From Saccoglossus kowalevskii (Eukaryota; Hemichordata; Enteropneusta; Harrimaniidae), in assembly GCF_000003605.2 (NCBI RefSeq), contig NW_003128872.1:84042-95930 (forward strand): a stretch of 11,889 nucleotides of DNA, read 5' to 3'. The translations under genes and the position numbers were made by a program. How positions within the stretch are numbered: position 1 is the stretch's first letter; every line of letters begins with the position of its first letter. The notes beneath the pieces are model-generated. The model was not told the DNA's origin. It did not search any database and was given only the letters and a program-made list of their open reading frames with translations. Shown in pieces: positions 1 through 8,230 of this stretch.

Positions 1-1108
1 GCTATCTGACACACAATGAGTGTTTCCAAACATTTGAGTGGTTTGTCTCCGCCCCTGTTTGTTTCACAGATTAGTCATTTGCATATGAATGTGTCAGACA
101 CAAGGTCACACAGCCACTGAAAAAAAATCATTGATTTTGGTGTTTTCATATGCCGAATTTATCCAATTATAGCTATCCCATTCCTTTATTTTTTTGGTTT
201 CCAATAGCCTTACACATTTGGATGTCCCTACACATGGTAAAACAGACCTTGATGGGAAAACAAATTGATTGTGCCGATTAACAAGCTTGAAAATCTTTGC
301 TGTTACTTCATGGACGTTTTCTAGGAGTTTATGTTTTTCAAAATACAAGGTCTTTAACAAAAAATAACGTCTACTTATGTCGTCGGATTAACACCAAATT
401 TTCACAGCTTTAAGGTGACAATGAGAGGAACTGAATGTGTCCAGACAAACTATTTCATCGATTATTTACCAACGAGTTGTGGTTTGAGTTGGGGGCAATG
501 CGACTAAATCAGTAATTGAAATTCAGCACACTATTTTTTAAAACGCGTTGCTTGAATAAAACTGACAAGACACATTCAATTTACCAGACTATTGAACAAC
601 TAGGAAAAGTGAAAAAAATACTTCTTACCGCCAGCATAAATGCGTAATTATTTTTTTTACAGAAAAAGTAATTTTTCACCTTTGATTGAGTAACGCGTCG
701 TAGAATGCAGATACGGGCATGCAAAATACACTTGTGAAAAGCTTGAAGTCTGGCGATTCTAAAAATATATACTTTCCCGGGTCTATTTGTAGTCATTCAG
801 TCACAATTAGAAGATGACAACAAGTATGCAAATAATAGTCCCGCTACCTTAATTGTTCCCCAATATAGATTATTTTGTGTAGAAGCAGTAATAAAAGGTT
901 CATTTCAGTCGATTATATTACCGTTGGTTTTGCCCCCGTAGATACTTGTATCCGCCCACAAACCAGATGGTTTTATTATTATTTTATTAATATTCAAAAA
1001 AAGTGCCCAATGCTGTTTTAATGGCTGTTCTGTTTGTTTCGATCAACATAGATCGTGTTTTAACACTGCTCTCTCCTTTCATCAATGATTATCGAGACAG
1101 TCATTGTG
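1..1108. other. AT-rich intergenic sequence, nothing identified
   Basis: No reading frame with protein-like composition, no RNA gene and no repeat pair I can support. The longest frames (about 71-84 codons on the minus strand) have no recognisable features. Confidence 0.6.
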
Positions 1109-1445
1109 TCAACACAGGTGGCGCTATTCAGCACAGACCTGTGTCTTATGACGCATAACTAGCCTCTGAAGGCTAAATATCCATCCGCTACCATTTTTCT
1201 CAGCGTTTCTGCCGCGGAACTATATAAAAGTATTTTTCTTGTTTTGAACACATCCTCCCCCGATTTTTAGCAAGATTTAATCTTTAATGAGTTGATCAAT
1301 TAAAATAACACACAACACTCATCAGAATAGCTTATTTTATTAACATTAAAATGCATGTAAATTGGAGGTCAAAAGTCTAATTGTTCTCAATAAGTATTGA
1401 CACGCAGATCGCCGCAAACCAACCGAATAGCGCCACCTGTGTTGA
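1109..1445. repeat. Long-spaced perfect 21-bp inverted repeat (MITE-like)
   Basis: TCAACACAGGTGGCGCTATTC at 1109-1129 recurs as its exact reverse complement at 1425-1445, a 337-bp span. A perfect 21-bp inverted pair over 295 bp is well beyond chance and fits terminal inverted repeats of a non-autonomous DNA transposon. I found no convincing target-site duplication, and no transposase lies between the arms. Confidence 0.6.
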
Positions 1446-1540
1446 AACAAAGTGGAAATAGTTCCGACCACTTTTCCCATAGTTCCACGCGCGGTATGTG
1501 TCAGATCGATTGGTTTGCGGGGATCTGCGTCAGTGTCAAT
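1397..1540. repeat. Foldback element with imperfect inverted arms
   Basis: The left arm 1397-1422 starts ATTGACACGCAGATC and ends CCGCAAACCAA. The right arm 1510-1540 is its near reverse complement, starting TTGGTTTGCGGGGATCTGCG and ending GTGTCAAT, with a 5-base insertion. The 144-bp unit is GC-richer than its surroundings and overlaps one arm of the 1109-1445 inverted repeat. It resembles a MITE. Reading frames through it are not coding. Confidence 0.7.
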
Positions 1541-2596
1541 GCGAGACAGTTACTTGATAAAGACAACGCTAACTTCCTAGGGCAAAGAAACGAAGAAAAT
1601 ATTGATGTGTTTTCCCAAAAATAACGATGCCAAAACCACGAATTAAAATGCGCGCAGCGGGCGATATTTTCAAAATAAAACGGAAATTAGTGACAGGTTG
1701 GGTGAAATTGATACTGAACACTCGGTTGGTATAAACAGACCCTTCGTAGAAAAACGACCGGACAATATCTATCATTCTGAAATATACCAAAGACAGAACA
1801 AATGCAGCACGTTTTTTTTATGAGCCAAAATAAACAAAACAAAAATTCTACGAACGAAACATACCCTGTTTGCAATGTTTATTTAAACCGCGACATCTCT
1901 TAATCACCCTCTCAAAATATTTTTTTTTTCAATTCGCACTATTTTCAGGAAGATTTGCGTTGTTAGTTTTACAAAATTTTAAAACATTGTTATTCTGATA
2001 TTTTTTGGTCAGCATATAAAATAAAAAATCTTTTGTTCAAAGGCCGGTGGTCATCGCGTCCTGTTGGATAGGGGACTCATAGCGAAGTATACAACACGTG
2101 TAAACATTGCTTCATTACACGAATTATGAAAACGCGCTGCACAACGACTAGAGCCCTTCAAATTTGTACCTGTATCATACTATTTTAAAGGACGTTGGCG
2201 TTTTTTAGTTTGGAAAATAACTTTTTAAAAAACGTTGTACCGAAAGTCGGTATACACTAAATATTTATGTAAACAACTAAACATGTACGCCAAAATAACG
2301 AAATAGACTTCTAGTATATTTTAATATTTTTGTAAAACTGGATGACGACATCATTTCTGTGAACTACTGATCACCGATGTCACGTAATTGACTACGTATT
2401 AAATATTATAATAACCAGTCTTCTCGGTCATTATTATGTTTAGTATTATGTAAATTAGATAATAAAAATTATTTATTTGTATTTTTGTTTTATTTGCGAA
2501 GAATAATCAGAATGTACTGTATACACGTAATTTAAATTGCATCGAGGGTATCGAATATCCCGCCGTTTAGTGCCCCATCCACAGCTTGACCCTAAT
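1541..2596. other. AT-rich intergenic sequence, nothing firm
   Basis: No gene seen. A small GC-richer patch at 2041-2090 (GGCCGGTGGTCATCGCGTCC) faintly recalls the 5' half of a tRNA, but no B box follows. The rest is T- and A-run-rich spacer. Confidence 0.55.
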
Positions 2597-2618
2597 CACA
2601 GTCCCTCCAGGGAGTGTG
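2597..2618. repeat. Near-perfect 22-bp palindrome
   Basis: CACAGTCCCT and AGGGAGTGTG pair at nine of ten positions around a 2-base centre (CC). ATCACA to the left and TGTGAT to the right (2595-2630) add a possible outer stem. No associated gene or element is visible. Confidence 0.55.
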
Positions 2619-2997
2619 CCCTAATGTGATACCAAGTGAAACGTATATTTTTACTGTCGCATTTTACAAAAGTCGAAACTGGGTGTATCATGGACTAGGT
2701 ACAACACACGCTGCGACAACTGAGTGATCAGCGACATCTTTTTTGGGCGATGTTCCAATGGTGAATTAGTTTATTTGAAATGGAGTGAATATGAATATGA
2801 ACTCTATTACAACGTGTTTGAATTATGTGCTTTTACTCTAGAAATTGGTCATAAATACATGCACAAAATACAAGCATATTCCATTTTTTCAATGGCCAAA
2901 AATCATACTTATTGTTTGAAATACTAGTAACTGATACCTACACATATAACGATAGGTGCGAATTTCAAATATTGAAGATCGTTTATTTTATTTTACA

Positions 2998-3152
2998 GAC
3001 GAGAACCAAGGTCCGAAACGTCCGGTCAGGTCGAAACTCTTGGCCGAGACGTCGGTCCACCGGAACTCAGACCACCGATAAAGAACAGACTAGCAACGCG
3101 GCTTTTCCTTTGGCCAGTTGCGTGCCACGTTTGTTTTTGGGCTTAACTTTTT
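2998..3152 (+). other. GC-rich, exon-like block of unknown origin
   Basis: A sharp rise in GC between about 3000 and 3125 in AT-rich surroundings. It begins just after TTTATTTTACAG, which looks like a splice acceptor, and is followed by AATAAA at about 3159. Two frames stay open through it, to stops at 3144 and 3152, but neither translation resembles a protein I know. It contains repeated CGAAACGTCC / CGAAACTC / CGAGACGTCGG motifs. Part of it (3070-3099) recurs inverted at 3690-3716, which favours a dispersed repeat over a gene. A terminal exon of a gene starting outside the window cannot be excluded. Confidence 0.35.
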
Positions 3153-3623
3153 AATCCAATAAACAACCATGAAAATACTGGCTTCTTACCGAATATTAAA
3201 TTACTTCAATCGCTTAGTTGCGTGAGCATATCAAGTTTTCAAACGCAGTGTCCACAAAAACTACGAATCGTCCACACAAAGGAACACTGTCGACGCCAAC
3301 ACCGCCATTTGACCTTTATAGAAAAAGTTCGATAAATGTTGGGAAAAGTCAAAGTAACGAGAAATATTACTATACATTTGCTCATTATGTATTCATAAAT
3401 ATCGTAGACGAAAGTAGGAAACATTAAAAATGCCGTAACCCAGCCAAAAATTTACCGATTTGAACAGAAACGACGACAATGGAAAGGTCAAAACACATAT
3501 ATGTCATTAGATCTAAAAGTATGCGCCTGAGCGTTCCGCACTAGAATGTCATTACGAAAACACACGAAGTAGGTAAATGTGAGTACGTTCAGGAATCTAC
3601 GGGTAAGCTTGTGTCAATAAACT

Positions 3624-3700
3624 ACTAGCAATGCCTGCCGTGCTACGCATCGTACTAGCGTAATCCCCAATTCACACATAAAACAATAGGCATTGCTAGT
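3624..3700. repeat. Perfect 13-bp inverted repeat, 51-bp loop
   Basis: ACTAGCAATGCCT at 3624-3636 and its exact reverse complement at 3688-3700. The right arm overlaps the motif shared with 3070-3099, so ACTAGCAA(T/C)GC occurs three times within 650 bases. Confidence 0.8.
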
Positions 3701-3716
3701 CTGTTCTTTAGTGGTC
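3690..3716 (-). repeat. Inverted second copy of the 3070-3099 motif
   Basis: The reverse complement of this stretch matches 3070-3099 at 26 of 27 positions apart from a 3-base gap, with TAAAGAACAGACTAGCAA identical. A minus-strand reading frame of about 71 codons (3655-3870) runs through it. Both copies can be read as KNRLA, but the identity is at DNA level, so this is not evidence of coding. Confidence 0.75.
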
Positions 3717-3719
3717 CGA

Positions 3720-4388
3720 ATATCATTCGGTAAGGGTCAATTTCCTTCAGTCCTTCAAGATATTCTGGGGTGGAAATTAAATTAGCCTCCGAAAATCTTT
3801 CTAATGCTGGTCTTGTCATCCGTTTCCATGTGCATTTTTCAGGAAGTCGACATTTTACAATGTTGAGCACTACGATAAAGACTTTCCGTTTTCGACATTG
3901 TGGAATTCTTTCGTTTTTTGGGAGAAAAAAACTGAAAAAATGATTTTGACTACATAATTCAGAAATTTATAAGAATAATTCATAACGAAATACACCCATA
4001 AATAATTTTCATAGTTACTGCTTATCTAACTTCGCAATTATTAAGTTTCCTTGATGGACCACGAGCTCTGTTTCTTGTTTGCACGTCATCTTGTTCCACA
4101 AAATCGCAGACAATGTTTTGTAAGGTTGCCCTTTGATTCTTTTAACGAGTACTCCGCGGTATATAGCGTGTTCTCACGTTAGCATATTTTTTTTCGAGTT
4201 CACGAATTAGAGCTCCCGTAAGTCGTTAAGCCAACAAAAATTGTTTTGTTGCCCTCAGCGACCGACCGAAGAACTTAGGATATCGGGTCGCGGTTTTGTT
4301 TTGTTTTTGTTTTTTAATAGCCCAAAATATTATTTTTTTAAAAAAAAAAATAAGAAAATTCAAGCAGTAAAAAGTGTTTCCTCTAGAA
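3720..4388. other. Intergenic, one unexplained minus-strand reading frame
   Basis: A minus-strand frame of 71 codons (3655-3870) has mixed, protein-like composition in its middle (WKRMTRPALERFSEANL) but no known domain and no clear splice sites. It may be a transposon relic or chance. The rest, to 4388, includes an 8-bp hairpin at about 4232-4251 (CAACAAAA/TTTTGTTG) and A/T runs near 4330-4350. Confidence 0.35.
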
Positions 4389-4672
4389 ATTCTGATTATC
4401 TGTAATTAGCGAAACGAGCCATTTACTAATTCAAATCCCGTTATTTTCGGCAAATGTTTTATGTAGTTATATACACGACTGAAAGGTGAATATACTGGCA
4501 AAGTTTCGTCCGCCAGTTTTGAATATTGTACGTGTAAGACCCTTGTTTCTCTGATTACAGATTTCTGATTATCTGTAATTAGCGAAACGAGCCATATACA
4601 AATTAAAATATTGTTTTTTGGTAAGTATTTTGTAAATATTGTGCGTGTAAAACCCATTTTCTCTGATTACAG
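4389..4672. repeat. Imperfect tandem duplication, two units
   Basis: Unit 1 (4389-4560) and unit 2 (4562-4672) both start with TTCTGATTATCTGTAATTAG followed by CGAAACGAGCCAT, and both end with an ATTGT(A/G)CGTGTAA block followed by TCTCTGATTACAG. Unit 1 is about 61 bases longer in the middle. Each unit ends in a sequence that looks like a splice acceptor. Unit 2 also holds GGTAAGTATT at about 4619-4628, a good donor sequence, but no reading frame of substance is attached. Confidence 0.85.
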
Positions 4673-4705
4673 TTTATTTGTTATTATGGTTTTTATTATG
4701 GTTGT

Positions 4706-4765
4706 GTTTCGTTTCGTTCCGTTTCGCTTCGCTTCGTTTCGTTTCGTTTCGTTTCGTTTCGTTTC
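4706..4765. repeat. Pentanucleotide array (GTTTC)12
   Basis: Twelve contiguous five-base units, nine exact GTTTC plus variants GTTCC (4716-4720) and GCTTC (4726-4735). It is preceded by a TTATTATGGTT direct repeat. The Arg/Phe/Val/Ser-repeating frame that crosses it is a simple-repeat artefact. Confidence 0.95.
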
Positions 4766-5019
4766 ATCGATTACAATAAGCTGTTACATCGATGTGCCCA
4801 CTTGTAATAGGAGAATTGGTCAGAATCCGTTTCCGAACAATAAAATCGCCGATATTTAATTGGCCACGTAGTTTTGCCAGCATTTTATTTTTTTTGCAAC
4901 AATGGTCAAATTTGGGGGCATTCTTTATCAAGAACACTTCAGTCAATGAACTTGATATATTGTGTGTGAGCTGTGTAACCCAAGCGAGAATAGACTAACT
5001 TGTACTTACTCCAATAAAG

Positions 5020-5153
5020 ACCAAATGGTTTGATCTTTAACGCTTTAACAAATTAAATAAATGTGATTAGTAACGTAGTTGCACTACCGTTTTGTTATAA
5101 CTTTCAAATCTGTAAGTTTAGCAAATACTGTCTTGGTGGAATATTCGACCAAT
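5020..5153 (+). pseudogene. Decayed copy of exon 1 (upstream paralogue)
   Basis: Positions 5122-5156 align without gaps to 6720-6754 of the intact gene, the last 32 bases of exon 1 plus GTA of the donor, with 28 of 35 bases identical by hand count. Both share TGGAATATTC and end in CAATGTA. The donor has changed from GTAAGT to GTACAT. Homology further upstream is weaker but collinear: CCGTT at 5087 and 6672, TTATA at about 5095, and GTTTGAT at about 5030 and 6603. The intervening spacing is 13 bases shorter than in the intact exon, which is not a multiple of three. I cannot identify an equivalent start codon, so the left edge is approximate. Confidence 0.7.
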
Positions 5154-5205
5154 GTACATTTAAGCTGTTTATCGCCTCTGAAAAAAAAAACTTATGTATT
5201 CACAG

Positions 5206-5600
5206 AGTTTGAGAGAACAGAATAAAGAATTTATTTATAAACCACAAATTTAATTATTTGGAACAATCTGCTAATGGGGTTGAGATATCACAACATGTTC
5301 GTTATTTGTTTCCTAATCATTACAGTTCCGGGGGTCCTCGCTACTGCTACAACAATTACAGGATAACCTTGTGATACGATCAGCCTAAATCGATCTATCG
5401 TCGCAATTGAATTCAAAACCATGTCACGCTGTCACATGCCAATAATACCAGACAACGTTCATTCGCATCAACATAGACGTGTTAAGAACATAATTTCCCA
5501 TATTAACAAATAATGAATGTAAATACACATGTGCCGCCATTGTTACGGCATCTGACTGAATCGTCCACCTGAAAAAAAGTACATGGTTAATTTATAACAC
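5206..5600 (+). pseudogene. Decayed copy of exon 2 (upstream paralogue)
   Basis: This aligns to 8542-8940 of the intact gene. The intron side is preserved too: 5192-5205 matches the 14 bases before exon 2 (8528-8541) at 13 positions, so this is a genomic duplicate and not a spliced retrocopy. The best block is 5381-5420 against 8703-8742, with 39 of 40 bases identical. In the ancestral frame it still reads VRYLFPNHYSSGGPRYCYNNYRITL, then a TGA at 5372-5374 replaces an arginine codon. A 2-base deletion just after it and a 1-base deletion near 5420 break the frame. Similarity remains visible to AGTACATGG at 5578-5586 (8918-8926) and then fades. The glycine-rich motif has lost its asparagine (GGPN to GGPR). 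Confidence 0.9.
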
Positions 5601-5799
5601 TCTCGGTCATGTGACCCATTGTTCTGGCCGGTGTTTATTTCTGTTATATAACTCTTTGTGTGTTGTGTCTATGTAAATTTTAATCAGTCAAAGTTTATGT
5701 CATATTAGTAATCGCTTCTGCTGTTTTTACTTGCACATTGCACTACGGGACCTCTTCATGTAGATTAGTAACAAACTTGTTAATGTCAGGCCGCATTTC

Positions 5800-5935
5800 T
5801 AAACTTAGACTCGGCATGATGTCAATGTTTGAAGTTGTGAAGCTAAATGAGAGTTATTTATCGGGTATTTAAATAAATAGCTGAGATTGACCGACGGTTG
5901 TCGTAATGGTAGTCAGTACCTATAACACCTACACT
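5800..5935 (+). pseudogene. Possible remnant of exon 3 in the upstream copy
   Basis: Weak but collinear matches to exon 3. AACTTAG plus CGG lie near 5802-5814 (10025-10037). AATGTTTGAA at 5824-5833 equals 10072-10081. TGTCGT at 5899-5904 equals 10168-10173, and ACCTA lies 28 bases on, against 26 in the intact exon. The stretch is shorter than exon 3, so deletions are required. Each match alone could be chance. Their order between the clear exon 2 copy and the possible exon 4 copy is the main support. Confidence 0.38.
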
Positions 5936-6249
5936 ATGAGGGACTAGGTTGGAATTAATATATAGATGTGAACATTGGCATTACAGTATAATTCTTTACG
6001 ACTAGTTGAATAACAATATTAACGGTTTCAATTGTTCTAACTCTGAACTCGGTAATGTCACGTTTCTATAGAAGACATTAATTATAATAATCCAGCGTCT
6101 CCATTAACATCGTCGCCAAAGTTCAAATTCTGTCACAATATATACCAAATATGAACCAAATTATATGAAATTATAAAACAACATGTCGATATATCTGTGA
6201 TATAATGACCGTTGTGAAATACCTACTAACTTTTGAATAAAATCATGCA

Positions 6250-6420
6250 GTAAAGGGAAAATATCAGCTGAATACTAGCGATTCCAGCGATAAATCGTCA
6301 TAGGACGACTTTCACCTATAAGTCATGGAAACAATGAGCTCGTTAATTATATACGAGACTTGGTGAGCGATTAGCCGAATTACTCACGTCGTTGATTTTG
6401 AACAAATAATCTGTTTGCGT
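6250..6420 (+). pseudogene. Possible remnant of exon 4 in the upstream copy
   Basis: AATTAC, ACGTC, TTG and TTTGC occur in the same order at 6378-6418 as at 10498-10533 in exon 4, with a small gap. Translated in the matching frame it gives LTSL where the intact gene has VTSL, followed within a few codons by a stop. Upstream similarity is faint. A remnant of exon 5 may follow between 6440 and 6510 but I cannot demonstrate it. Confidence 0.35.
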
Positions 6421-6568
6421 GACGACAGAGGTCGTATGTATCTACTATTAAAGAATCTTAATAACATTTTATAATCGAACCAATGAACACGAGATCAGAT
6501 CTACTTTAAATTATGCATGGTAACATATGGTCAGTTATACGTTTATAAGCTTCCGCGTCGCTATCAGA

Positions 6569-6751
6569 ATGGTGCATAGCAACATGACACTCAGAAGGCA
6601 TAGTTTGATGACTTTTGTAACAGGGATACTATTGATGTCTGTGCTTTACAGCTTTCTGCCCAAGATACCATCCGTTGCGGATTATATTGGGGCATCTTTG
6701 ATGTCCATGGAAACTGATACAAGTACTGCCGTGATGGAATATTCTGACAAT
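6569..6751 (+). CDS. Exon 1 of O-fucosyltransferase-like gene (signal anchor)
   Basis: First coding exon, residues 1-61 of a predicted 454-residue protein. After a short basic stretch (TLRRHS) comes a hydrophobic run of about 19 residues (SLMTFVTGILLMSVLYSFL). This is the layout of a type II signal anchor, which would place the enzyme in the ER/Golgi with a luminal catalytic domain. I chose the ATG at 6569 because it has A at -3 and G at +4. An in-frame ATG at 6527 would add 14 residues but has C at -3, and another at 6584 is also possible. The exon ends in phase 0 after an AAT codon, followed by GTAAGT. Out-of-frame ATGs at 6513 and 6517 would act as upstream starts only if the transcript begins before them. 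The decayed copy at 5122-5153 matches the 3' end of this exon, which supports the boundary. Confidence 0.72.
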
Positions 6752-7745
6752 GTAAGTAGACCATATCTCGTGTCGCTTCAATATGTAATAAGTTAGAACA
6801 GCAGTAATTTGGCATACATAATTTTTATTTTTATGTATGATTTTATTGAAATGATGTTTTGAAAGTACGGGTAATACCTTTGTAAGGGATGCGATATCAA
6901 CTCATCTCATTCTGATCAGCATAGCTGTAAATGCCATTCTACTGTCGGTCATTATATCATTCCTCGGCATAGAAATGTATTATTAGCCGTCATTGGATTA
7001 GCATATCGTCTATATAAAAATTTCTGAATGAATGCAAATTCACAAAAGTAATTGATTACATTTCTACAATTTGCAAACTTCTACAACTAATAATATTAAC
7101 AATAACATGTTAATTGATGGGCATGATAATACAAGATAAATACGGGCCTATTCAAATGAGTTCATCGCCAGAGACGTCTGAAAGTACGTGAATCTTCGTA
7201 TGTATTTACGTCACTATGTTTTCCCAATTAAACATATTACATTCTGCTAACAGTAGTTGAGTAATAAATGAATATATATGCTCATACGCGATTCTACAAA
7301 AAAAGTCTTACTAAATGATTAATGATGCCGATTTATTACCACCTCAAATTATCTGTAATTAATATGCATTGACATTCTTCTAATTGAATGTTTTTGTCCA
7401 GATTTTGTTGTTTGTCCATAATTCATAATTGCATATAAAACATTCATATTCTTTTTCTCAAATATTCTTTTACTTTTTGTTAAAGTATCAGTTAACAGTA
7501 TTATTCTGGAGTAGTTTCCTATGTACATATCCAACATTACATTCAGTAATTCAAACTGAACAGCTGCCTTCTTGCACTTCTGCCAAATTGTTTTCAATTG
7601 CAATGCAATACGATATTATTATATATTTATTTTCAATTGTATTCACTTTACCTATATTACATCATCAGATTACCCATCATTATTTTTTTTCATCAGCTGT
7701 GTAATTTAATCATGTCACATTTGTAATTTAATTTGAATATCGGTA

Positions 7746-7860
7746 GTGCAGTGTAGTGTAGTGTAGTGTAGTGTAGTGTAGTGTAGTGTAGTGTAGTGTA
7801 GTGTAGTGTAGTGTAGTGCAGTGCAGTGCAGTGCAGTGCAGTGCAGTGCAGTGCAGTGAG
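7746..7860. repeat. Two-phase pentanucleotide array (GTGTA then GTGCA)
   Basis: A tandem array of 23 five-base units in intron 1: one GTGCA, thirteen GTGTA (7751-7815), eight GTGCA (7816-7855), then a terminal GTGAG. There are no indels. The two variants are sorted into blocks and not mixed. Open reading frames across it on the minus strand are simple-repeat artefacts (repeating His/Thr/Tyr/Leu). Confidence 0.97.
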
Positions 7861-7945
7861 GCACGGTGTTGAGGCACGATGGTTTAGGTGAGGGCCTGTG
7901 GTGTGGCGAACGACAATCACCCAACGACCGACGCTCACAACTTGG
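7861..7945. other. GC-richer flank of the pentamer array
   Basis: About 85 bases that are clearly richer in GC than the surrounding intron. They open with an imperfect direct repeat of GAGGCACG(G/A)TG (7859-7880), then turn from G-rich to C-rich (CACCCAACGACCGACGCTCAC). This may belong to the same repeat insertion as the array. I do not recognise a family. Confidence 0.4.
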
Positions 7946-8143
7946 ATCCCACCATTAACAAAAGCAATATTATGGTTTTATAATTTTTCAGATATTTTTA
8001 ATTCGGTGTTATTTCAATATTTTTTTTTCAAAATTCAAACACTATATTTTCCTAAAAATCAAATACTACCGGTTTTATGTATTTCTGTATTAAACCTGTA
8101 GTCAATTCATGTTCAAGGGCCACTTGGTATAGCCGTGCATTAT

Positions 8144-8194
8144 CAGCCAATATACCGTTAATTGCATATGCAAATTTTGTGCAGTCAATATACC
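8144..8194. repeat. Short direct repeat CAG(C/T)CAATATACC
   Basis: Two 13-base copies (8144-8156 and 8182-8194) differ at one base and are spaced 38 bases apart. They lie on the side of the tRNA-like sequence where a SINE body would be expected, and may be part of it. Confidence 0.6.
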
Positions 8195-8230
8195 ACCATG
8201 GAATAATTACAGGCAAACATTTAAACAACA

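Noticed and set aside
1221-1228. TATATAAA, a good TATA box
   Set aside because: No gene-like reading frame or splice pattern follows within range, and it sits between the arms of an inverted repeat.
2041-2090. tRNA-like patch GGCCGGTGGTCATCGCGTCC
   Set aside because: No B box, T-arm or acceptor pairing follows.
3001-3060. Hammerhead ribozyme suggested by GAAACGTC motifs
   Set aside because: No CTGANGA core is found at a suitable distance on either strand. CTGATGA matches elsewhere (minus strand near 7664, 7691 and 1320) lack a following GAAA and stem.
4611-4859. 82-codon frame with an RFVSFRF-type repeat
   Set aside because: It is the translation of the GTTTC array with no protein-like flanks.
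5206-5600. Retrocopy (processed pseudogene) explanation for the upstream copy
   Set aside because: The intronic bases before exon 2 are also conserved and a short intron separates the exon 1 and exon 2 relics, so it was copied as DNA.
7693-7938. Open frames of 69-81 codons on the minus strand over the satellite
   Set aside because: They are created by the five-base repeat and translate to LHYTT/ALHCT-type low-complexity sequence.
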